Under the pieces are notes generated by a model. The model did not search any database. It worked only from the letters and a program-made list of their open reading frames with translations, and was not told the DNA's origin. Shown piece by piece: positions 31,612 to 44,400 of a stretch of 64,000 nucleotides of DNA. The translations under genes and the position numbers were made by a program. The DNA comes from Alnus glutinosa (lineage: Eukaryota > Streptophyta > Magnoliopsida > Fagales > Betulaceae), in NCBI RefSeq assembly GCF_958979055.1, contig NC_084887.1:30047544-30111543 (forward strand), read 5' to 3'. Positions within the stretch are counted from its first letter, which is position 1; each line of letters begins with the position of its first letter.

Positions 31612-34600
31612 ATGGCAAAGAGCAACAACAAAGAGGAGCCCAGCACTGCTCCACAGCCAGAGAGGTGGTACAACCTAGCCTTAGGACCTTCTTTCAAGGA
31701 TCACCATTCCTCTTCCAAGTTCTGCACTTTACGTTGTAAGTCTCTCCATTTTCAATCAAATCCATTTCCTGGCTTCTGTTTGGTTTAGTTTGGGTTCAGA
31801 ATTATGAGAAAAAATTTGGCTCAAAATTAACTCATTTGGACCGAATAGTTGTATTGAGATGGAACCTATACTTTTTAAAATTTAAAATTTTATATTTTAA
31901 TTGCGATTGTGTTATGCAGAGTTTTCTGGTAAGAAAATTTTATAGCGAGATAAAAGAGGAAGACTTTGAATGTTAGATGAGCTAGGTTTATTATTATTAT
32001 TCAAAACAGATTTAAGTGCAAATAAATGGGATAAGGATCCACGGTAATTACTTGCTCAAATTGCTAGTAATTTGGCAGATAATGTAAGAGACTATATGGG
32101 ACCCATTTGCCGAAGTCTTCTCGGGCAGTCTAAAACTTATTTCGACAGGTAGGTCCTATATAGGGTTTCTCACATCTAGCAATTTGGGCAGTTAATTGTT
32201 GTGGATCCTAATCCAAATAAATGGTGGTTTTGTCATGAAATCGACTATTTTTTTTTTTTTTTTTTTGTATCTATTTGGTTGTGGAGAAAACGAGAGAAAG
32301 AAAAAGAATAAGAGCTTTGGATTCTTACAATTATTGCTGATTATATTCTTTGGGACAAAAAGTATCAACTGAACTCTGCCTGAATTGCTCTTCAAAGATG
32401 TAATTTGGTTGATAATAATATACAGATTCGGCAGCACTCGGAATGCTGCTGTGTAGAATATGGTGGCTTCGTGCCTTTTGTAGTGTTTATGGAGGGAAAT
32501 GAATGATAGGAGTTTTGAGGACCGTGAGATGACTTTGAAGGAGATTAAGTTTTTATTTATCAACACTTTGTATATTTGGACAGCAGCTTATGTTTCTCCT
32601 TTGGTAATTAGTTATCAAGATTTTTCTTGTTCTTTTTGCTTCTACTAGATAGGTGGCTTTTCTTGTACATGGGGGTGCTTTGTGCTTTTAATGATATTTC
32701 GATTACTTTTATATATATAGTATACAAATGTATACATCTTTTATCAATTACTTGTACTCTTTAAATAGTTAGCTTCTATATTGAAAGGGTGTAAAAAGAT
32801 AATGTCCTCAGTTATGTGTTTTCCCAGATGAATTTAAACCAGCTTCAATTGATAAGAACCAATCCGGGTCACTCCATAAGAACAAGGACAACAGAGTTAC
32901 AGTGGAATTTCACAATAACCAACATGGGAAGCCCAAAGTTAGCTTTGAAGGTATCAGTGAGGATTACAAGGAGAATGATGCGGTCTTGTTCTTTGACGGT
33001 CAGAACTTTCGGTTGGAGCGGTTGCACAGAGCAGTGAAGCGGCTGAGGCATGTTCGGTTGCCTGGTGAGTCCACAGCTGCAGCTACCTCAGCTCCAACTG
33101 CTTTGGTTGGAGCAACTGCAGAATCTTATTCACCACCACTGGATAAAGAGGCAAAAGTTCAGTCTTTGAACAAAGGCATGGTTCATCAAGTATCGGTGAG
33201 TTTTCTTTGGTTTTCCAATTTCTTATATTTCTTTCAAGCATAAAAACATCAAAAGAGCAAATGATCATTGGGCGAACTCGTTTATCAAAAGATGCAAAGA
33301 GAAATAATCATTTTTATTTTGCATTGCTATGGCATGCATATACTAAACTTACTAGATAATGGTATGTTTTAAGTGCATATCTGAGCTCTTTCAATCAAAG
33401 TAGCTTAGACCATTTAGACCATAGCAGACACATAAAAAATGCTGTAAAACAAACCAAGTTGCTCATGAACAACTCGAGTTTGGTTTTTAAGATGTTTGTT
33501 TTAGATCATCGTTCACCATACAAACCAAGCTCGAGCTCAAGTTTGAAGTTTGATTACTCAATGAAACAAGCTTGAACAATTGGCTGGATATTATTGTGAG
33601 CAAAAACATCATACTCTTTCATGATGACTGTGGTACAACTTTTTTTTTTTTGTTAAGTCAAATAAATCCATTTTTATTTCATGCTCTATAATAGTTATCA
33701 CCAATTAAGTGTATTGAATTTGTTAGTAAATGTTTAAAACATGTGTGGTGGCTAATATGCATAAACAAAGGTAGGAGTATGGGTTTTCTAAGTAAAATTA
33801 GATTATTTATTTTTTGGAATGAAAATTAGATTAAATTAATTTGCTTAACCAGCTTAACAAAGCTCGGAACATACTTGAGCTTGTTCAGGAAAATACTGAA
33901 CGAGTTTGAACATAATAATTAAGCTCAATCTTGAGCTATAATTCAGTTTGATTTTGGACGCCGCAGTGCTTGACTAGGCTCATTTACTTTTTAAACTACG
34001 AAATGGGTGGAACCTGGGTTGGCCAAAAAGTGACCTACCTGACTCATATCTACAGTTTTGGCATGGACTTAGCTGGTTTCAGTTGACTAGGGGAGACTTG
34101 ACATGTAATTGAATTGGACTATGGATGGGTCTCAAAGTATACCTGTCGAAGAAGCATGCATACCTGGTAGGCATGCATGTATATGTGCCTGGAGACAAAT
34201 AGGATATTTGATGTTAAGAGATATGAAAGGTCAATCAGATGGGGTAAATCCGTTTTGTTATTTTGTATATTGCAACCACTCAACCTGAACTCACCCAGAT
34301 TGAACATAGAAATTTGGTGGTATAAGTTTACTTGATGTTTAAGAATTCTTTTTTAGAGGTTTTGTGGTATTAGTGTGTGGCTTACGTTGGAGTACTCTTC
34401 AGATTGATATTCTTAACCTCTCTTCACAAAGTTATAATGTTAACAACCTAGACAGAATCAATTACACCCTAACTTAGAAAGTAGAAACCTGCTTATGATG
34501 ACATCATTGACATGTCTTTGGTAGTTGTAACAAGTATGCATTGTATGCCTGCACAAGAGGTTGTCTCTTACTGGTAGGGCAGGATGCTAGTTCTTTGGGG

Positions 34601-36660
34601 CTATATCAAATTCATACATCTGCTTTAAATTACTACTTTGCAGGATTCAACATGGCATGAAATGCAGTTTAGTTTATTTTAGGGAAAAGTACAAATATCT
34701 TTATCAAATTATTACTCAATTGTCAATGTCCCTCTCAAACTACTAGTTGTGTCAGTGTCTTCCCCCTAAGATTAACAAAAAGACAAAAATGACCCAATTT
34801 TTTTTTTAATAAGACAAAAATGTTCTTATAAATTTGAAAAAAACTAAAACTAATTTTTTTTTTAAAAAAAAAAACGAAAAAAAAAAACTGAAAATTATAA
34901 AAACAATTTTTTTTTTTTTTAAAAAAAAAAAGAAGAAGAAGAAAAATCAGTTTTTTTCTTCTTATAATTTTGTTTTTTTTAGATTTTTTTATTTTTTAAT
35001 AATTTTATGAAGGGTATTTTTGTCATTAGGGGGGACATTGACATGTTTTGGTAGTTTAGGGGGGGGGGGGGACATTGACACAATTGGTAATTTGGGAGAG
35101 ACATTGACAATGATGTGATAATTTGAGGGGGTTATGTGTATTTTTCCTTTTATTTTATAAATTAATGTATGCTTTGTTAGGATCATTTTAGACATTTGGA
35201 GATTGAGTTACGTGCTTACTGCATTCTTTGCTCTTCATACTTATCCATATGCCCCGGGAAGGAAGGTTGAAAAAGTTAGATGCAGGTGTTTGGCATTGTA
35301 ATCCTTCTGTTTTTGTGAGTTCCTCTTCAATTCTATTAGTGAGCTAAATTTCTTCTTTGTGTAATGTACAGGCTGAGTATGAACAAATTGATGTTGGCAA
35401 CTCAGAGAGCTTAGGTATTTCTTTATTTCTTTTCTTCCCCCCTTATTTTCATATTTTGCTTGGATAAAATTTCAATGTGCTGTAGGCTAGAAAATGATCT
35501 ATTCCTTTTGCATGCATAAAATTAAGGTTTAAGATTTTTGCAGATTGGTTTAGGGAAATTGAAAATTGCTGTAGAGGGCTTTTAAATGGAAAAGGGGGTT
35601 TGGAGCTCGATTTTGTTCAAGACGGCAAAACAATTAAGTCAAAAATTTTAAAACTTTAGTCAACTCTGGCCTTTCTTTATGCCTAGTGTTTTTGCATTCC
35701 ATTGAGAGTTTGAAATAGAAAAAAATCAATTGTTGTATTTGTATGTCATTTGAAACTCACATTGAATATGAAATTTGAAACATTTTGGAAGCAGAATTTT
35801 GATTGCCTAAGATCCCAGTGACAGCATTTTCTTTAAATTCTTGTTTATTCTTGCACAGGCACACAAGCCACCCAGCCATCCACACACATACATATTCTCA
35901 ACCATAGATTTTTCGTCTTCATGCCCAAAAGTGCAGAACCTAACACTTATCTCTTCCTGCCTTTATATTTCAAATCAAACTTTTTTTGTAAATAAATGGA
36001 TGTATGAAAATAAATCAATTTATCTACAAATCAGTTTGTGTCTGAAAATGCTACCCTTTGCTAACCTGAATCTTTAACACTAGGTAATTTTAATTGCATT
36101 AAATGGCTTCTTTTTTCTGCATTAATTAGCCTTGATGGCTGTTTTGTGTCTTCTTAAGTAAACATGGATCTGTTTTCTCATTTATGTTATAATGACCTAC
36201 TTATTTATCCTCCTGACCAGCTGTGAAAGCTAAAAATGAGAAGGAAGTGGATTATCCACCTTCACATCCAAATCCATCAACTTCATCACCAGACTCCACG
36301 GATTTTGAACTGGAGGAACATTTAGATATAGTCAATGATGATGATGACGATGGTTGTGGAACAGCTGAGAAAGAAAATATTACTAAACTTGAATTCAACT
36401 CGGTTTTTGATATTAACTTACCACATCCAGCTGACATGGACGATGAGATTGCTGAAGTAGACGTCAGTGATGATGAAACAGATAACGGCCCCAATGCTGC
36501 TGAAGCCCTTAGAGCTCAGGTGAATGCTGAGGCGAGAGAGGAACAGACTTCAAGCGCCAGCAGTAGCAGTCGGAGTGACAGTAGTGGGAGTAGAAGCGGA
36601 AGCGATAGTAGCAGCACTGATAGTGAAAGCAGTGATGGTAACTCTGTCAACTCTATCTAG
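31612..36660 (+). CDS. ELL-associated factor (EAF) family protein
   Basis: Four exons: 31612-31735, 32828-33195, 35372-35414 and 36221-36660. All introns are GT-AG and phases agree, giving 324 residues. The N-terminal part (about 16-120) is the EAF domain, with RWYNLALGPSFKDHH, VTVEFHNNQ, FEGISEDYKENDAVLFFDG and FRLERLHRAVKRLRHVRLPGE. The C-terminal exon is acidic (a DDDDD run) and ends in a Ser-rich tail, as in animal EAF proteins, where this region activates transcription. In animals EAF binds ELL and stimulates RNA polymerase II elongation in the nucleus. The plant role is inferred from the family. The introns carry MITEs and a LINE tail. Confidence 0.9.
32030..32213. mobile_element. MITE with target duplication in EAF intron 1
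   Basis: 184 bp with ends GATAAGGATCCAC and the complement of GATTAGGATCCAC. The inversion continues to CAAATTGCTAG / CTAGCAATTTG. Both sides are flanked by CAAATAAATGG (32019-32029 and 32214-32224), a target duplication of 9-11 bp, as made by Mutator-type or hAT-type transposases. Confidence 0.8.
32420..32720 (+). mobile_element. LINE 3' fragment in EAF intron 1
   Basis: A plus-strand frame related to the C-terminus of the 48-51 kb LINE (ERNDR...EDKERT...ISFFLHSLYSWTAAYLAP), with matching pieces NDRSFEDREMTLKE and YIWTAAYVSPL. It is followed by the 'cttgtacat...gtgctttgtgcttttaatg' type 3' tail. Truncated at the 5' side. Confidence 0.7.
33430..33975. repeat. Degenerate AGCTCGAG-type repeat in EAF intron 2
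   Basis: Contains scattered copies of 'aagctcgagctcaag' and 'aacgagtttgaac' types. A similar short block occurs at about 54660-54760. No boundaries or coding content can be defined. Confidence 0.35.
34690..35150. mobile_element. MITE with inverted ends in EAF intron 2
   Basis: The left part ('ggaaaagtacaaatatc', 'attgtcaatgtccctctc', 'gtcagtgtcttccccc') is mirrored on the right ('ggggggacattgacac', 'gagagacattgacaatg', 'tatgtgtatttttcc') around an A/T-rich centre. One G run of 12 lies at about 35061-35072. No coding sequence. Confidence 0.7.
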
Positions 36661-38128
36661 TATGAACCGAGCGGATCACCTTGGAACTAATTTCTGTAAC
36701 CTTGGTTGACATAATGTGGTTTTCGCCCATGGACCATGGTCAAGAAGTGCTTATTGAAATGAACATCGAGGCAAAAGAGTGGGAATGTGTCTCTTGGAGC
36801 TAAACTTGACACATGCAGCTTTTATAAATGATGGCCATGTAAAGGTCACACCAGCTCTGGGAGTCGAAGTCTAACAGCATTACCAATGTCTACAAAAACT
36901 GAGCTTAAGTTTCTTGTTCTCTTTCCATTTCAGAGAAGAAGCAACATTGGAAACGAAGCTTGGTTCTTAGGATTGATGACTAGATAGACTGGATTGCCAT
37001 GTCTTTGTACTTTGTAAAGTAGGCGTGGGACTCATTTGTTGAGGACTCTTTTGGCTAGAATGGAGACAAATTGGTGTCCTCCTGACCCTTTAATTGTCCA
37101 ATGTATTAGTCCCTTTACTATTATTATTGAACTAAATGTATAAAGTAAGTCTGCCTCTTATTATTTATTCATACCACTGGACCATTTATCAAGGCATTGA
37201 TCATCTTAATCTCCATTCATAACACTGTATCATGTACCTTGTTCATTAAAAAAAAAAAAACTTTATCATGTAAAAATTACTTAAAAAGAAAAAAAGAAAA
37301 GAAAATAGAACTGGTCCGTTGCCGCACTCCACCTTCTCCTTCCCCTTCCCCCAATTCTTTTTGTAAGGTGCAAAGCGGCTAAATACAGATGGCATATAAA
37401 CATCACTTTCTTAAAGAGTAATACTATATGGAGAACTAACATGATATTTGAGAGGATACAAATGGGCTTTCTAGTCCTCTTTGTATAATTATTCCATTAT
37501 AAAAAGAACACATCTGCCCTATTACTCCTAAAATGTTAGTCAAGTTGTAGAGCTCTCTAAAATTGTTTATAAATCTCAATTTCATTTAATAAGGAATCAT
37601 TAATGTAGAATTTATTATCTATAAGCTTCTTTATAATCCATCCGTTCTACATGGGTAATTCATCTTTTTGAAGTAGAATTAACTTTTTGGGAAGTTAATA
37701 AATGAATGAAAAGATATTGTTTATTCAAATCATTTTTTTTTTAAATAAATATATGCATATATATACGTTGTATTTTCTTATACTAAATTATGAGGTCAAT
37801 GCTATTATTAACGCTTTTCTATTCTATGTTATACCTATTCTTAAAATGCATATACTTACCATATTATCATATAATTTATTTTTTGTGGCCTTGTGATAAA
37901 GATGTAAAATTTTAGATTAAATGTGATAAAATGAAAAACATTGGAAGACTTTGCAATTATTAGATGTTGGTTACTCAAAATTAAAATTTAGGTGAAACTT
38001 TAAAAGAGTCTTATAATTCTAACATAAAACAAACAAAATTATAAAAAGACTTTCAGCATTAGGACGATTATTTTCTCTTGAATATTTTTCATGTACAAGG
38101 AATTTGTCTTTCTTTTTTAAAAAATACT
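36661..38128. other. 3' flank of EAF and intergenic sequence
   Basis: The first part is the probable 3' untranslated region of EAF. The rest is AT-rich, and I recognise no gene. Confidence 0.5.
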
Positions 38129-38321
38129 ATTCATTTTTTAATAAAAAGACTTCCACTTGTTCTCGGCTTACCCAAATTACTCAAAATAAAAAGCTTCTTT
38201 TTTTTTTTTCTTTTTTTTTTTTTAATTTTTAATTTTATTCATTTTTTTAATAAAAAGACTTCCACTTGTTCTCGCGGCTTACCCAAATTACTCAAAATAA
38301 AAAGCTTTTTTTTTTTTTTTT
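38129..38321. repeat. CLPP3: 108-bp tandem duplication upstream of CLPP3
   Basis: The block 'attcattttttaataaaaag' plus 'acttccacttgttctcg' plus 'gcttacccaaattactc' occurs at 38129-38210 and again at 38237-38321, each copy ending in a T run. It lies 135-330 bp upstream of the CLPP3 start, so it may fall in the promoter. Confidence 0.85.
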
Positions 38322-38335
38322 GAATGCAGCATCCT

Positions 38336-38349
38336 TTACGACGTCGTAA
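38336..38349. promoter_or_regulatory. CLPP3: Perfect 14-bp palindrome TTACGACGTCGTAA
   Basis: Centred on GACGTC, the core bound by TGA-type and other plant bZIP factors. It is 107 bp upstream of the CLPP3 start codon. A 14-bp perfect palindrome with an ACGT core here is a good candidate regulatory site. Binding is not shown. Confidence 0.5.
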
Positions 38350-38455
38350 CAAACTCAGCCAAACAATTTCTGAGCAACGGAAGCACGCAAAGCACGCAAG
38401 AGGACGAAACGAAAGGGTGAGAAAATCATCGAATCAGACAGCGAAACAGAGAAAC

Positions 38456-41400
38456 ATGGAGATGGGTTTAACGTGTGCAGCCTCACCTTCAGGGTCTCTG
38501 TGCCTCAACCATGGCGTTTTACACCCACCGTTCCCTATTGTAGCCATTAAGAGGAACAGTTCAGGTCTTAGTAATAGTAGTGGTAGTGGCAAAAGAATAA
38601 GAAGAAAACCTGTGTCTACAATTAAGGCTTTGAATGGCTCGTCTTCGAAGCAGACCTTATCGAGCAACTGGGACGTTTCCCAAGATTACTCTGCAAGTTC
38701 ACCTCCATGGCGGCCCAGGTTGGAGGAGCTCGACACCGCCAACACGTTGCTCCGCCAGAGAATTATATTCTTGGGGTCGCAGGTCTCGTTCTTTCTGTCT
38801 CACTAGAATCGTGAAAGTTGGGTTTTTATTTTTTGGATTAGTTGTTGGATTCTGAGATGGGTTTTACTTATTGTTGATTGTCGGGTTATGTTTCTTTTGT
38901 TGGAGATGTAGGGAAGTGATTCTAGATGTGGTCATGGGTATACCTCTATACGATAGCTGACTGTTATTGGCTTGAACATTGGGCTCGGGACATGGGTTTT
39001 TAAGATTGTTGTTAATTTGCTGCATTTGCTTTTAGTTGAAGTTGAATTTTCTGACTGAAAGATGTTCTGTTGATTATTAGCTATTCAGTCCATTCCTGTG
39101 AACTGTTGGTAGTGTATGGTTTTGATTTCGAGAATTCTGTTACCTATTAAACTTTCCTTAAGATAGAGGTAGCTGTCAATGTTGGATGACTCTAGTGCAT
39201 GTGTTGTAGTTCAGAAGTTGATCTATCATAATCTTTCGTATTGGAAAACTGAATCCCCTACCTTTTCTGACCCTTCCTCTTCCCATATCCCCCAAAAAGT
39301 GAAAAAGAAAAAGATTGCCCTAAGAGTGTTTAGATTTGTTTCCCCTGAATGATGGGCAGGTGGATGACATGACGGCAGATTTGATCATAAGCCAGCTTTT
39401 ATTTCTGGATGCTGAAGACCCAAAGAAAGACATTAAATTGTTTATTAATTCACCTGGCGGTTCTGTCACTGCTGGTATGCCTGAAAATTTATTTATTTTT
39501 TGAATATTTATTCACTATGGTTGATTCCGTGTTTCTTCCTTAATGTTTATTGTTGTTGATTCTCTTCATATTTTATACGTATTAGAGCTAATACTGAAGG
39601 TGGTGAAAGAAATGAGATGTTTGTGAAGAGCGTTGGGTATGCTGGATATGGTGGTCATTCTTGTATCAGACAACCAAACATTGAAACATAATGCCTGAAG
39701 AAATCTCACCTAGTCACTAAAGAATGCACTTCAAAGGATTTGTTGAGGGAAAGAAAAAAGATTGGAAGCACTTCAAAGGAATAATTGACAATTAATGTAT
39801 TGGGAGTGAAGTTTAGTTAAGAAGCAAATAGCTTTTGGAGTATGTTATACTTGTTTTGTGTTTCAACCAAGTGTTATTGGGGAAGTGGTTGTGGTGATAT
39901 GGTAAAGGATAGAGATCATCTTTGGAGGTAGGTTGTGAATATGAGTATGGTGTTTGGTGGGGTCAATGGTGTTCATCAATATCAGGGGCTCTATGGTATG
40001 GGAGTTGGGAAGCATATTAGGGGCGGGTTTGTTCTGTATGAGGTAGACAATACTTGGACCTGGTTTTGGCATGACTTATGGTGTGGAGATAATCTGTCAA
40101 AAGATGCCTATTCAGAATTGCTTCACATTGCTACTTATCAAAAAAAAGAAAAAAAGAAGAAAAGAATTGCTTCACATTGCTGCTGATAGAAGCTCAACGG
40201 TGGTAGGTTATATGGATTGGTTGAAATGGAATATTACTTGATCTCCAACGTTTATGAGGGCTTTGCAAGAGTGGGAGCTGGAGCCCTTGGTTTCATTTCT
40301 AGACTTACTGTATATGATTAATGTTTGTGGGGAAGGTGAAGACAAACTATGGTTGACATCCATAGATAATGAATTCATTAAATAAAGTTTGTACTATGGG
40401 GCATTAAAGAAAGAAGAGAACTTATTGTTTCATGGGTGGAGTGTATGGCAGGCGAAAGTACTGCCTAGAAAGAATAGTGGTGTACAAAGTTATTATTAAA
40501 AGTTATTTGTTTTTTGAGCAAAGAAGGTTCATATTACAAAGTCGTGCCCTCTTTGATATAAAGGACATTTTAGAAGGATCACTAAATTTTTACCTTTTCA
40601 TTAAGAATCGTGCAATTTTTAGGTAGGACATCTATTGTGGGACAGAGGGATGCAATTTTTAAGTAGAACATCTACTATGGGACAGAATGTTTCATACGTT
40701 CCAGATATACCACGTCCCTTTCTTCCTTGCTATATGAAATCCAACTTCCACACCTAAGAAGGCTAAGATTCAATGACAAAGAGGATCAATTTTCTGGTTG
40801 AATCCATTATGATATGTTTTCCATACTTTGTCCATTAAGTTCTATCTATCTCTGTGCCTTCTGATTGACCTGAACAAACATACAGCTATATATTGGTTTT
40901 GCAAAGTCACTCAAAAGATGCTGAAAATTCCTAAAAAAATTGTTGTGAAAGTTAAGAGGTTATTGGTGATATAGGTCTGTGATGGTTTTGTCAGAGGATG
41001 TCTTTTGATGTTGTACAAACTGCTTATTTCTGCAATGTACCAAATATTACTGTTAGATGATCAGGTCTCATAAAGAAAAAAAGCAAAATATTATCCTACC
41101 TATATTGAAAGGGAAATTTTTGGACAAGATACCCCTATGATTTTTAAACATGTGGACTTATGTGCATTCCCCAAGGCATGTTGGATCAGAACAAAGGAAA
41201 CTGATATTACACCCTAGTTTTTGTTTTTGATAAGTTGATATCACACCCTAGTTGCTGGGCAATAAGTGGAGATTATGCAATGGCTCGGCTTGACTTCTCC
41301 TTGTAGGCCTGTTCATTTTTAAACGTTTGACTTGAAGAATTGCACCAAGTGTTTTTTTGTCATGTTGGTGAGTCGTGTGTATACTATATACATATATATG

Positions 41401-44400
41401 ATAAATTATGTGGGTGTGGTGATTTTGCGAGAAAGTTTTGTTTTTCATGAGGATCAGGGTTGGACAAGACCCATGGATGGAGTTGAGCCCCTTTTAGAAG
41501 TTAATTTCTGCTGGGATTTTGGAAACTCATACTCAACAACTCATAATGTTTGGCCAGCTTCGTTTTTAGCTCTTTTTGTGCTTAGCTTTATGATTTTCTT
41601 GTTTTTTTTTCTCCTTCTAGCTAGGTGTTTCTCTTGTATACTTTCTGTGTACTCGGGTTGTGCTTTTCGCTTTTAATGATATTTTGATTACTTATAAAAA
41701 TTTATTATTATTATTATTATTTTTTTAAAAAAAAAACCTCATAATAGGTATGAAAGGAGCATGGACTTAAGTTGAAAAATGTCAAAGGAGTTTGATCAGA
41801 AATGGTCCAAAGTTGTTATACCAGTCAGTTTCTGTTAAAGGCCCAAGAGATCAATTATTTAATGTGTAAAAAAAATGGGATTAAATTGCACGCTTTCCAA
41901 TATGGGATGCATATGTCCTACTAGCAGGGGATTGTGTGAATCATTTTGCAGATATTGAAAAGGTCACTATGCCTTTGAAAGAGAACTCTACTTTGAAAAG
42001 TTCGTCATAACTTCTTTTAGTGAATTTATGCCTATGAATTCTTCTTTGATATGGGATCCATATGTCCTACTAGTGGACAGTTTGGACAATGTTGATCCTT
42101 TCTGTATTGGGTTTTCGCTTGGATTGTGATGACATCTTTGACAACTAGTTAACTAATGAATGGGGCCTGAAGGTTTACCTAAGCAAATAACCAGTCCCAA
42201 CTCCTGAGAAAGGAGGTTTTTATCAGGATGACAGTCACTTTACTAGATGAGTTGCGAGCATCACCTCCCCCCCCCGCCAACAAAAAAAGAAAAGAAAAAA
42301 GAACTATGGAGATGGCTACACATAGAGCTAATTGGAAAATTTAGTTGAGTTATAAAGCTTTAATGAGTTCAGTAAATCTAAAGAACTCTTTGGTCTACTT
42401 CTGATTATCTTGTTCTTACTTCATTTATCTGATGCATGTAGGAATGGGAATATATGATGCAATGAAATTGTGTAAGGCAGATGTTTCAACTGTTTGCCTG
42501 GGGCTTGCTGCATCTATGGGTGCCTTTATCCTTGCTTCTGGTACAAAAGGGAAGAGGTTCTGCATGCCAAATGCGAGGGTGATGATCCATCAACCACTTG
42601 GAACTGCTGGGGGCAAAGTAAGTGCTTGGTCTGAATTTTGTGGGTATTGATTTATGAAAGATAATAATCTTATATCCTTTATGCTTTCTTTTTTTCTTTT
42701 GGGCGGGGGGTGGGGGGGGGGGGGGGGGGGGTGAGTGTTGGGATTAAAGGAGATAAAAAAGGAAGGAATGGAAATAATTCTTTTATTGGGAGACGATTTT
42801 GAGGGGAAAGACATCCCCAATTTGGCCTACCTTTTAATCCTTCCAAATCTGCCTAAAGGTACAATAATGAATAAATTCGTTTGGAAGGATTAGGACGGGA
42901 TGACATAGTTTAATCCTTCCGAATCTGGCCTACCTTTTAATCCTTCCAAATTGTTTAACCATCAAAGAAAGGGTACAATAATGAATAAAATCGTTTCTTC
43001 TCTTTTTTACTTTTCTATTCTACATACCCAAACAAGAGAAAAGATCTCCATCCTTTCTCCTCTGTTCTTCTCTGCCCCTCGCCTCTCCTCTCCTCCCCTT
43101 TCCCTTAAAACTCCCAATCTTAATGTTTGTTCTTGGCTTTCTTGTGCTTTGCCATGATCCTGATGTTGGTTTAATTGTTTGCCTTTTAAAGTGACTCACA
43201 ATATATTACTAATATTGGCATAATAGCTGTGAGACTAATCATAGTTAACTTAGGTATAGGGGATATAACCGTTAACTGGATTTGACATTAAAGGATGAGA
43301 GTGATACCGATATTTACAAATTAAAATAATTTACTAAACAATTCTGTTTTATTCAACATACTATTAGAGTTGCTATGGTAAGAATACTTGGGAATAACTC
43401 ATACAATTATGGATGGCGAAACATGACTCTTGTTAGGATGGTGTTGCACATATTATTACTATTTATCCAGTTTTGGCTTCTCGCTTCTCTCTCTCTCCCC
43501 CCCCCCCCCCCCCCACCCCACCCCCCTCCTCTCTCTCTCCTGTCAAAAAAAATCTCCTTTTTGGCTAATACACGCATTTTCTTCATTTTAATAAGTAGGA
43601 GTGAGTGGCCATTCCAAGAAATTAGTTTTGTCCAAGGTCAGGGCATTGAATTTGCATACAAGTTTGCTTTTTAAATATTTCGATTATTTATAAAAAGAAA
43701 AAAAGAAAAATTGCATACAAGGATAAGCAATTGAATACCAAACTGTCATGTCCTGGCCTTCATCTTATATTGGATTTAAGAAGCAGATTGATGTAGGACA
43801 TTGATCATACCAGAAAGCGAACAGATACTTTGGACCGTGCTTAACTGCTATTACAGTCAATGAAAGGAACGCACAACTATCACATCCTCGTCATATGCTT
43901 TTCTTCTGCCATTGTCGTTTTGACCCTTAGGCCCTTGATATTTTCATGTTCATGGTCCAAGAGTGTGTTGTCTAGTTTTATGCTAGAATCTAAGGCATGG
44001 GTCCCTGAAGGCAGTTGTAACATCCACCTTACAGAACTTTATTGCTTGTGAAATCTTTTTCATTTATAAATATGTATTTTTCCTCGTCTTATTTAGTTCA
44101 AGTTCCAATCTCTTTTAAGGATCCTAGTTTTCTAAATCTCATGATGTTTTGATGATTTCTCCTGCTCTGTTTGGTATAAAATTGAATATGGTAACACTTT
44201 TCATGCACAATCGTGCTGTCTCACTCAATTAGATTACAGTTTATATTGTAAGAGGGAAGAAAATTCTATTTCTTTTGCTGAGTTTTAGACTGTTTTAAAT
44301 TTAAAAGTTGCCCTTTTTGCCTTTTCTTCCTTGGGCATATGCTCGAAATTACATTAGGTCTGGACCTTTTTTTTTTGTGTTTTTTTTTGCTGTTCTTATG

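Noticed and set aside
32192-32566. 124-codon minus-strand frame in EAF intron 1
   Set aside because: It is antisense to a plus-strand LINE tail and includes a poly-Lys/poly-Phe artefact from a T run.
38324-38455. Upstream in-frame extension of CLPP3 starting MQHPLRRR
   Set aside because: Known CLPP3 proteins start MEM, and the extension overlaps the promoter palindrome and T run, so the later ATG at 38456 was chosen.
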